Of a DNA stretch of 64,000 bases, positions 56,718 to 64,000 are shown piece after piece. Below the pieces are notes generated by a model, which did not search any database, was not told the origin of the DNA, and saw only the letters and a program-made list of their open reading frames with translations. Within the stretch, counting starts at the first letter, position 1, and the number at the start of each line of letters is the position of its first letter. The DNA comes from Candidatus Pacearchaeota archaeon (GTDB lineage: Archaea > Nanobdellota > Nanobdellia > Pacearchaeales > GW2011-AR1). The DNA lies in contig JAGVXH010000003.1 of the NCBI GenBank assembly GCA_018303845.1, forward strand, positions 62,001 through 126,000, written 5' to 3'. The position numbers and the translations under genes were made by a program.

Positions 56718-59351
56718 CTATTTTTTAAACAAAGCAAAAAATTTTCTTTTTATTCCCCTGTGGTCCACAGTACTTCCAAATTTATGATATTTTTTCTTTA
56801 GATGTAAATTGGTCACAAAGAAAAACCAGTTATCTCCAAAATCTTTCTTAAGGTATTCAACCTTTTTTTGAATCTTTGATTTATCTTTTTCTATTAGCTT
56901 CCCCGTCTCAACTTCAATCGCATACTTCTTCCCTTCAACCTCAAAAATTAAATCTGCCTTTGAGGTTCTTGGAGTATCAACCTTGTCTGTGAACTTTTTC
57001 AAGTAATTGGTAATTTCATAAACCCAAATCATATGCTGAGGAGATTCATTGGGATATTTCTTAACAAAATATCTCTTGAATTTTCCTTCAATTCCCTTGT
57101 ATTTAATTTCAATAAATCCTTTCTCTTTCAAATATTTCATATCATCTTCAGATAATTCTCTTGAGAGATGAACCTGTTTTCTATGATCAACTTTTACATT
57201 AACTTTCCTGCCAGTGATAATTTTTTCTTCCGCTTCTTTATCTTTATTCAAAATTTCATCTGCATTAGTTGTGATTTGTTTATGCTCTTCATCTGAGGCC
57301 ACAATTTTCAATTCAGAATGCTCATCCTCCATTAGAAGTATGCCATGTCCAACTCCTGCAGTCAAAAGTGCAACCCGTTCAACATCGCTTAAATGAAATG
57401 TTTTTTGCACACTATCAATTACCGCAGGCTTTTGTCTTAAAAGAATTGTATAAGCAGAATTAGCAAGAGCAGACCTTCCCGCTTGAGAATTTAACATTCC
57501 CTCAACCTCCTGATTAATTAAAAGAAGTCCCATATTAAATTTCCTACAAGTCTTTACAATTTCAAAAATATAAGAGGCTTCTTCTGCTCTTGAGAGTAGT
57601 GTCCATGCCTCATCCACAACCAACAATTTTCTTTTAAGGTCCCCCTTCATCTTCATATAAACATAATCAAGAACCAAGAACATAATTGTAGGCTTTACTT
57701 GTTTGGGCATATTTCCTATATCAAAACATACAAAATCATTTTTGAAATCAATTTTTGTGCGCCTATTTAGAAAAGAGAAGACCCCGTCAACATATAACCG
57801 CAAACGGTTTATCAGGCTTCGTAGCGTTACTTTCTCAAGACTAATGGCCGTTTCCTCCATTCTCTCCAAAACCACCAAAACGTCGCCCAAAATCGGAGGT
57901 TCATTTTTCCAACTTGACTTTCTATCCATAAAAATATCTTTTCTCTCATAAGCCTCGGTCAACGCCTGATCGATAAAAGACTTTTGTGGTTCTGTCAGAT
58001 TTCCAAGCATTACGGGCATTAAATCCATTAAGGAAAGTCGCTTCTCGGCATAATCGTGCCCCATCAAATCAAGGGGATTAATGATAGTTTTAGAAGTTCT
58101 AGATAAATCAATTCTTTGCCCTTTAAATTTCTTAACTAGGCCACTATATTCACCCTGTGGGTCAATCACAATAACTTTCGTTCCATTAAGAAGGTGTCTT
58201 GTTATGAAAAGTTTAGTCATATAACTTTTGCCCGCCCCCGAACTTGCCAAACACATTCCATTTGAATTAGATAATTTGAATATATCTCGAATTATGGGAA
58301 TATTATTTTTATTTAATCCAAACCAAACGCCTGTTTCATCAAATTTAAAGAAAGACGACGTGAACGGGAAAAACGCTGAGAGTGCCGAGGTTGTGATATT
58401 CCGAGTAGTTCCCAAAAAATCTTTAGCCAAGGGCAAACAAGACTTAAATCCCTGAATCATTCTAAAATTCGGCTGTCTTGGAATTATTAGTAAAGCATTA
58501 AGCTCTGATTCGATTTTTTTCGCAAGAAGCCTTAATTCTTCCACATTATCCGCTCTACAATTAATGTATAGACTTATATCAAATAATTTTTCATTACCCT
58601 TTTGTAAATTCTCTAGGACATTTCTAGTGTCTTGATATTTTATATCTAAACTCGGATTGAATTGATTTTTTATTTTGGCTGAATAAAGATCTGCTCTTTG
58701 TTTTTGTAATTCTTTATTTAATAAAATCATAGTTTGTTCAATTGGTTGTGGCTTAATGTGTAGTGAGAAATCAAAATTCCCAGAGCAACTAATTAATCTA
58801 TCAAGAAAACCCTTCTCGACGGATCGAGGGTAGCCGTGAGCATAAATTATTTTATGACATTTCTTATCAACTTCCAAATATTCTGGATGATTTTTTATTA
58901 AATCAGGCAAAGGTTTTTCTGACTTGAAAATATTTGAAAATATTCCATTGATTTCTTTGTGATTGAGCCTATATGTTTTAAGATTTAAACTATGGAGTCT
59001 TTCTTCGCATAATTTTGTTTGAATTTCTATATTAAGGACTTCAGGAATGACCAAATAAAAATTCCTATTCATAGCACTATTTTTTTCAACTAAATCTTTC
59101 ATATGTTTTTTATATGAATCAAAAATCTTTCTATTCCTCTCGTCGGTAATTTCTTCATTTAATTTATCTAAATAACCAGTTAAGTCTAGCGTTTCGGTCG
59201 TCATTAAAATCTGAATTGAAAAATCTATCGAATTAAGAAACTTCTGGAAGGTTAGCATAATAGTCTCTTGTTCGTTTTGATGTTTTATTCCAAAATTAAG
59301 AGAATCAACTTTTAGTACTGATATCTTATTTTTTCTTATCATCTTCAACAA
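56718..59351 (-). CDS. VirB4-like ATPase with C-terminal nuclease-like domain
   Basis: Walker A ASSGAGKSYMTKL, Walker B KLLVVDEAWTLLSR, C-terminal ADLIFEVEGKKYAIEVETG. Confidence 0.9.
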   Translation of the reverse strand: MLKMIRKNKISVLKVDSLNFGIKHQNEQETIMLTFQKFLNSIDFSIQILMTTETLDLTGYLDKLNEEITDERNRKIFDSYKKHMKDLVEKNSAMNRNFYLVIPEVLNIEIQTKLCEERLHSLNLKTYRLNHKEINGIFSNIFKSEKPLPDLIKNHPEYLEVDKKCHKIIYAHGYPRSVEKGFLDRLISCSGNFDFSLHIKPQPIEQTMILLNKELQKQRADLYSAKIKNQFNPSLDIKYQDTRNVLENLQKGNEKLFDISLYINCRADNVEELRLLAKKIESELNALLIIPRQPNFRMIQGFKSCLPLAKDFLGTTRNITTSALSAFFPFTSSFFKFDETGVWFGLNKNNIPIIRDIFKLSNSNGMCLASSGAGKSYMTKLFITRHLLNGTKVIVIDPQGEYSGLVKKFKGQRIDLSRTSKTIINPLDLMGHDYAEKRLSLMDLMPVMLGNLTEPQKSFIDQALTEAYERKDIFMDRKSSWKNEPPILGDVLVVLERMEETAISLEKVTLRSLINRLRLYVDGVFSFLNRRTKIDFKNDFVCFDIGNMPKQVKPTIMFLVLDYVYMKMKGDLKRKLLVVDEAWTLLSRAEEASYIFEIVKTCRKFNMGLLLINQEVEGMLNSQAGRSALANSAYTILLRQKPAVIDSVQKTFHLSDVERVALLTAGVGHGILLMEDEHSELKIVASDEEHKQITTNADEILNKDKEAEEKIITGRKVNVKVDHRKQVHLSRELSEDDMKYLKEKGFIEIKYKGIEGKFKRYFVKKYPNESPQHMIWVYEITNYLKKFTDKVDTPRTSKADLIFEVEGKKYAIEVETGKLIEKDKSKIQKKVEYLKKDFGDNWFFFVTNLHLKKKYHKFGSTVDHRGIKRKFFALFKK

Positions 59352-59652
59352 AAACCTCCCTTATATCTCCAATTCCTAGTGCTTGCTTAATTTTCTCAGG
59401 ATCTTTTAATTCTCTTAATTTAAACCAAGTATACCAATTTTTCAAGTGAGTCGACAAATCAAAAAACATAAATCCTGAGGCAAGAATAGCTGGAAACATT
59501 GCTAGAAATATTCTAACTTCTAAGGAAGCTTTCAATTTAAACAACAGTGAAAACACTATCGGGAAAAATAAAAAAGCATAAGTTAACTGAGGAAAGGTTA
59601 ATCCGAATACTATTTTTTCTTTGTAAGCTAGTTGTTGAGGAATTTCATACAT
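59326..59652 (-). CDS. VirB3-like protein
   Basis: MYEIPQQLAYKEKIVFGLTFPQLTYAF...; separate gene overlapping VirB4. Confidence 0.8.
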   Translation of the reverse strand: MYEIPQQLAYKEKIVFGLTFPQLTYAFLFFPIVFSLLFKLKASLEVRIFLAMFPAILASGFMFFDLSTHLKNWYTWFKLRELKDPEKIKQALGIGDIREVFVEDDKKK

Positions 59653-60474
59653 TTAGGCCACCGCCTGAACTACAGTCGTTATTTGTTTTACTGGTCTTGA
59701 ATTTGCGGCCTTAAAGATTACAAAAATTACTAGAAAAATTGTTAGGAGATTAACTAAGCTGAATCCTCCAATCATCACAATAATCTTCATACTTGAGAAA
59801 GTATCTGTTTCTAAAAATTTAGAGGATGCCAATAAGATTATGGCATAGATAAATGGAAGAGAGATTAAAACTCCTAGATAATTTATAATTAGCTTCCCAT
59901 AGTCTTGTAATGGCTCAATAAAATACATGAAAATTCCTATTGCAAAGAAGATTACTCCCATTCCAACACAGATATATCTTAACGCTAGAAAAATTACCGT
60001 AACAACCAAGGTGATGATGTAAGGAATTATCAAAACAAGTTCAAGGCCAATATTTGCGAATCCTTCAGAAGTAACTAGAAAGAAACTGTTTGGTATCATC
60101 TCATAAACTACAGCAGTCATTGATGCGACAACTTGCAAGATTAACTCGTATAAGAAAAAGCTAGTCTGGACCAAAACCATCATAAGCAAAATATTCATTA
60201 AACTCATCTTAGCTTTCTCTCGCTGTTCAGGAGAGCTCCCGGACAACATAAACCTAAATCCTACAATCAAGAGAAGTATACCATAAAATAAAGAGAGCAT
60301 ATAAATTATTATTGACCAAGTGTTAGCAAATATTTGAATATTGACGAGCTCAATCATCAAGTTGTTAATCATAGCCAAGAGAGGTTTAACCGGAAGATTA
60401 AGAATGTAAACTATGAAATTAAATAATCCCTCAACTAGGCACGTTCCCAGATTAGTAATTCCGCAAGAACTCAT
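59653..60474 (-). CDS. VirB6/TrbL/CedA-like membrane protein
   Basis: Paralogue of 26086..26910. Confidence 0.7.
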   Translation of the reverse strand: MSSCGITNLGTCLVEGLFNFIVYILNLPVKPLLAMINNLMIELVNIQIFANTWSIIIYMLSLFYGILLLIVGFRFMLSGSSPEQREKAKMSLMNILLMMVLVQTSFFLYELILQVVASMTAVVYEMIPNSFFLVTSEGFANIGLELVLIIPYIITLVVTVIFLALRYICVGMGVIFFAIGIFMYFIEPLQDYGKLIINYLGVLISLPFIYAIILLASSKFLETDTFSSMKIIVMIGGFSLVNLLTIFLVIFVIFKAANSRPVKQITTVVQAVA

Positions 60475-60848
60475 AAGAATCTCGTTAGAAGATAGTACTT
60501 CTTTCCAATTGAATAAAGAAAATATCCGAAAATCGAGATTGAAGAAAAATCGATTAAGAACTCTTTATTCTCGTCGCTAATAATTGGACCTACCTCTTCT
60601 AATTTATTTAGTTGAATATCTTCTGGAGTTTGCCGAGTTGTAATTGACACAAAATCTCCATTAAGAGAGTTTCCAGAATCAATTGCTTCCTGAATCACGG
60701 AATCTTTTTCTCCTTGAGACCAAGGCTGACTTTCAATATAACTGCACACATTTTTGTTCTCGCCACTAAGTGCAGTGCAATTGTAGGCAGTCGCTAAAGG
60801 TAAGACAATAGCGACTGCCATTAAAAAAACAAAAAAAGTTTTTTGCAT
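60471..60848 (-). CDS. secreted/membrane-anchored element protein
   Basis: Paralogue of 25715..26086 (MQKTFFVFLMAVAIVLPLATAYNCTALSGENKNVCSYIESQPW). Confidence 0.7.
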   Translation of the reverse strand: MQKTFFVFLMAVAIVLPLATAYNCTALSGENKNVCSYIESQPWSQGEKDSVIQEAIDSGNSLNGDFVSITTRQTPEDIQLNKLEEVGPIISDENKEFLIDFSSISIFGYFLYSIGKKYYLLTRFL

Positions 60849-60852
60849 ATGC

Positions 60853-61194
60853 TTAGCTCTCTAGAATAAGGTCTACGACAAAAGGTGCGGCCCATATTAC
60901 TATAAGCCCTATGATGACGTACATCACCATATTCTTAGCCTTCTCTCGTTTGCCCGGATCTGATCCGCTCGAAATATATGTGATCCCTGCAAAGAGCATC
61001 ACTAACCCTGCGATTACTGTTGCCGCATATTTCACTAGGTCATAAATAGTTGTCAGAGGTTTCAATATCTGCTCGTAGTCAGACTGATCCGCCGCAGAGA
61101 CTAGAACCACTTGAGTCAATGCTAAGACGACAAATATCGCAAGCGGAAGGACCTTCAGCATTCTTTGTTTAGTTGTGTATGGTTTTTGTGCCAT
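60853..61194 (-). CDS. VirB2/TrbC-like pilin
   Basis: Paralogue of 25389..25709. Confidence 0.75.
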   Translation of the reverse strand: MAQKPYTTKQRMLKVLPLAIFVVLALTQVVLVSAADQSDYEQILKPLTTIYDLVKYAATVIAGLVMLFAGITYISSGSDPGKREKAKNMVMYVIIGLIVIWAAPFVVDLILES

Positions 61195-61320
61195 TGTAAT
61201 GCCTTAGCCAACTCTTTCTTTTTCGGGTACTTCATCTTCAAGACTTCAAAACAAGTTTCGCAAACGTTTGATTCATCGTCTTCGATAGGTATACCGCAGA
61301 GGATACATTTTGTTTTCATG
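61155..61320 (-). CDS. small zinc-ribbon protein
   Basis: MKTKCILCGIPIEDDESNVCETCFEVLKMKYPKKKELAKALQWHKNHTQLNKEC*, paralogue of 25273..25428. Confidence 0.8.
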
Positions 61321-61429
61321 ATTGTGCTTGATGGACTGCTTATAAAATAAATCGGGACAATTTTTTGGGCAAAAAATAGGGCAAAATTTTTCTCCGATTT
61401 AATTTAAGGATTAATTTCATAGCTTCTTT

Positions 61430-61579
61430 ATGGAAAACATAAGCGAAGATATTGGAGAACAAGTAATTTTTCAGCTCAGGGAATTAATAAGACTCATCGA
61501 GGAGAAACTCAAACAAAATGGAAACAAACAAGATAATTCATGCGGATTGCATCGAATACATGAGAACCCTGCCCAATAA
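61430..61579 (+). CDS. small acidic ORF conserved between elements
   Basis: MENISEDIGEQVIFQLRELIRLIEEKLKQNG..., overlaps the methyltransferase start. Confidence 0.65.
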   Translation: MENISEDIGEQVIFQLRELIRLIEEKLKQNGNKQDNSCGLHRIHENPAQ

Positions 61580-62138
61580 CTGCGTTGATCTAATTATTAC
61601 AGATCCGCCTTATGGAGATAATGTTGCATATGGTTGGAACAATAAAACAATTAAGAATAATGAGAATCCTCTTATTAATTGCTCGGCTCTTGTTGAGATG
61701 TATCGTGTACTAAAAAGAAACAGATCTCTTTATCTTTTTACAAATTGGAAACATTATCCCTTCCTGACTGAGTTTGTTTTGAGATATACAAATTTTAAGA
61801 TAAGGCATTTAGTTGTTTGGAAAAAGCATAATTTTGGATTAGGATGGGCTTTTAGACATCAATATGAGTTAATCTTGATTCTAGAAAAAGGTAAACCCAA
61901 ATATAATCTAAAGGATTTTTCAGATGTTCAAACTGCTTCACATATAAATCACAATAAGTTAAACCATCCTCACGAGAAACCGATTGATTTGTTGATGAAA
62001 ATGGTCGAACATAGCTCTAAAAAAGGGGATTTAGTTTTAGATCCTTTTGCGGGTTCTGGTTCTACTTGCAAGGCTTGTGAGAAACTTGAAAGAAAATGGA
62101 TTGGAGTTGAGTTGGATGAGAGGTGGGTTAAGAATTAG
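61518..62138 (+). CDS. orphan DNA methyltransferase, close paralogue of 24234..24887
   Basis: DLIITDPPYGDNVAYGWNNKTIKNNENPLINCSALVEMYRVLK..., LVLDPFAGSGSTCKACEK. Confidence 0.93.
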   Translation: METNKIIHADCIEYMRTLPNNCVDLIITDPPYGDNVAYGWNNKTIKNNENPLINCSALVEMYRVLKRNRSLYLFTNWKHYPFLTEFVLRYTNFKIRHLVVWKKHNFGLGWAFRHQYELILILEKGKPKYNLKDFSDVQTASHINHNKLNHPHEKPIDLLMKMVEHSSKKGDLVLDPFAGSGSTCKACEKLERKWIGVELDERWVKN

Positions 62139-62649
62139 AGTCGTTTATAGATTGGCAGGCCCCATAGATTACCTCATCAACTTGTTCTAATATTAGGCAA
62201 GAATCTTCGAAATAAGTTATAACATCCTTCAGAGTTACGTTAGGATCTCCCCCATGGGCAAAATTATTTCTTGCGTTATTTATAGAAGCAAGAGAAAGAA
62301 GGAGTTTGTCCTTATCGCCAAGGGAATTAACCTTTTCAACAAATTGCTTGCTCCATTTTTCGCTAAAGTCCCTTAAAGTATTTATCATATTATTGTAACT
62401 AGGATTTTGGGAGTTATTTCTTATTTTATTATCAAGGTAATTCACAATCTCCTCTCGCTCATTATTTGAAAAATCTGAAACAATAGATTTAAATGCATAT
62501 TCTATAGTCCCACAAGCTTTTATCAAGGCATATCTTGTTAAAAAATTCATCATAGGAGAGATATCTCCCACAAGTCTTTTTATATTCGCAATGTCCTTAA
62601 GTTCTTTTTTGCATTTTCTGATATTGTCGTTAACTTCTTTATTTCTCAT
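62128..62649 (-). CDS. HEPN-domain protein (RiboL-PSP-HEPN/MAE_28990-like)
   Basis: NNARNNFAHGG (RX4H) near the C-terminus; paired with DUF262. Confidence 0.75.
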   Translation of the reverse strand: MRNKEVNDNIRKCKKELKDIANIKRLVGDISPMMNFLTRYALIKACGTIEYAFKSIVSDFSNNEREEIVNYLDNKIRNNSQNPSYNNMINTLRDFSEKWSKQFVEKVNSLGDKDKLLLSLASINNARNNFAHGGDPNVTLKDVITYFEDSCLILEQVDEVIYGACQSINDSNS

Positions 62650-63778
62650 TTTTTACCCCATAAAGATATTGGCTAGCAAGATTTATTCTCTTCTTTATGT
62701 TATCTAAGTTTGTCGTCCTTATAGAGGTTGCTTCGATAAACTCTCCATTTTTAAGAAGATCTAATCTCTTATTTTCTAACTTATCAGATTTTAATATTCG
62801 GCCACTCCTAAGAAACTGTAATGTTGAGATTGCTATTGCATCAAAGATTGTTGGATGAAATTTGTTTGAAAGAACATATTCCTTCTTTAAGTTTCCCTCC
62901 TTGTCCTTTGAATAATTATGAAACGCATCCTTCCCGAGTTTATTTAAAATAAAACTCATAGTGTTCTTAAAATCTTCATTAAAAGCATTCAGTTGTTCAT
63001 CAGATTTATCATTTGAACTATTAATGAATTTATTTAATTCTTTACTCAAAGATATTTGAGTTTTCTCAGAATTTAATATAGGGTTACTTGAAAGAGTAAA
63101 AAAACGAAGTATTAACTCTAAATCCTTCATCCGAGAATCTTCTTCAAACCCATACAATGTTCTCCAATCATTATTTTTATTTAGTTCTTTCAACAAGCTA
63201 TTAAACTTTCCCTTATAGACACAATTTCTAATCTCTTGGGGGGTAAGTGTTTTCCCGCTTTCATTGATACGTTTAAACACCTGATATAAGACAGTATCCT
63301 CTCCCTTAGAATTCTCATTATAGCTAAATATTATCGTATGAATTGTCGTACTAAGTATCCTTCTTTTCTCTGAAGTTGTCAATTGATCAAAAGATTTGCC
63401 CCTCCACCTTTTATCAATACTCTCAGAATTTAATAATTTAAATGGAGTTCCGTCACTAGAGAATATACCCTTAACAAAATCATTTACAGTAGTAATTCTT
63501 TGAAAACCATCAACAATAAAGTAACTATCCCCTTTTTTGGCCAAGAAAATACTAGGTATTGGAAGCCCAAGTAAAAGAGACTCCACAAATCTTCCAGCCT
63601 CCTTTTTGTCCCAAACATAATTTCTTTGTATCTCCGGCTTGATTAGCTCCCCTTCTTCATACCTAAGTAATATATCTCTAAAAGAAAGATCCGCACCCCA
63701 AGATTGGGTTTCAAATAAACCTTCTTCTGAGTAGTCTTCCTCTTCCTCCGGAATATCCTCAATTTCTGTAGCAGTCAT
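62639..63778 (-). CDS. DUF262 (ParB-like/GmrS-like) protein
   Basis: IQRNYVWDKKEAGRFVESLLLGLPIPSIFLAKKGDSYFIVDGFQRITTVNDF. Confidence 0.9.
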   Translation of the reverse strand: MTATEIEDIPEEEEDYSEEGLFETQSWGADLSFRDILLRYEEGELIKPEIQRNYVWDKKEAGRFVESLLLGLPIPSIFLAKKGDSYFIVDGFQRITTVNDFVKGIFSSDGTPFKLLNSESIDKRWRGKSFDQLTTSEKRRILSTTIHTIIFSYNENSKGEDTVLYQVFKRINESGKTLTPQEIRNCVYKGKFNSLLKELNKNNDWRTLYGFEEDSRMKDLELILRFFTLSSNPILNSEKTQISLSKELNKFINSSNDKSDEQLNAFNEDFKNTMSFILNKLGKDAFHNYSKDKEGNLKKEYVLSNKFHPTIFDAIAISTLQFLRSGRILKSDKLENKRLDLLKNGEFIEATSIRTTNLDNIKKRINLASQYLYGVKNEK

Positions 63779-63844
63779 CTTAATATCTAGGAGATTTTAG
63801 GATTTTTATAGATTATTGCGATTGAAATTCTAAAGATAGACTCG

Positions 63845-64000
63845 TTAGTTCCCTCCAACAACTACTATCTCTTTCTTGATCATCTGAGCCATAACCTTCA
63901 TCTGCCTCTCCAACATCTCGACCCGCTCCTTTAGAATATCCTTATCATTTTCGGCCTTTGTAAGCTGTTTTTCTAGCTCGGTCTTCCCAATATCCATTAA
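63845..64000 (-). CDS. C-terminus of element 2 integrase (partial)
   Basis: Minus strand LMDIGKTELEKQLTKAENDKDILKERVEMLERQMKVMAQMIKKEIVVVGGN*, matching the element 1 integrase tail. Confidence 0.8.
   Translation of the reverse strand, partial: LMDIGKTELEKQLTKAENDKDILKERVEMLERQMKVMAQMIKKEIVVVGGN

Larger units (their letters stand above)
56592..64000. mobile_element. Part of integrative element 2 (inverted paralogue of element 1; right end outside window, left end undefined)
   Basis: Same gene set as element 1 in opposite orientation: VirB4, VirB3, VirB6-like, secreted protein, VirB2-like, Zn ribbon, small ORF, methyltransferase, cargo, integrase C-terminus. Confidence 0.8.

Noticed and set aside
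1-64000. rRNA genes, IS transposases, CRISPR arrays
   Set aside because: None recognised by eye in the window.

Overview
AT-rich window that looks archaeal and DPANN-like: archaeal-type uS10, short intergenic gaps, leaderless-looking starts, GTG starts. This taxonomic call is inference. Positions 1-21.1 kb look like ordinary chromosome: DedA, GGDEF, XPD/DinG helicase, RlmN-like rSAM, PspC, uS10, SNase, M20, PAP2, MscS, U32. Two tRNA-Ser genes there carry an odd structured repeat, and several gene 3' ends are partially duplicated. A tRNA-Asp at 21.1 kb is the attachment site of an integrative element (about 21108-45527). Its attL and attR share a 15-bp core flanked by 20-bp inverted arm repeats. 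It encodes a tyrosine recombinase, a DUF1828/DUF6978-like pair, an orphan DNA methyltransferase, a minimal VirB2/VirB6/VirB3-VirB4 secretion/DNA-transfer apparatus, a type I R-M operon with three HsdM-type genes, a Cas4-like/exonuclease fusion and an MNT-HEPN cassette. A second, inverted paralogous element (right part of the window, running off the end) has the same backbone with different cargo: type I R-M with an embedded HEPN gene, and DUF262 + HEPN. Between them lies an uncharacterised, translationally coupled operon (HAD-like, HUP/aaRS-like + wHTH, radical SAM, deoxyribosyltransferase-like). Main candidates for novelty: (a) the paired minimal T4SS-like integrative elements with interchangeable defence slots; (b) a 67-69-nt three-hairpin element at the tRNA-Ser T-loop, present in four covarying copies; (c) the four-gene rSAM operon. 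All family calls are by eye from motifs; no searches were run.
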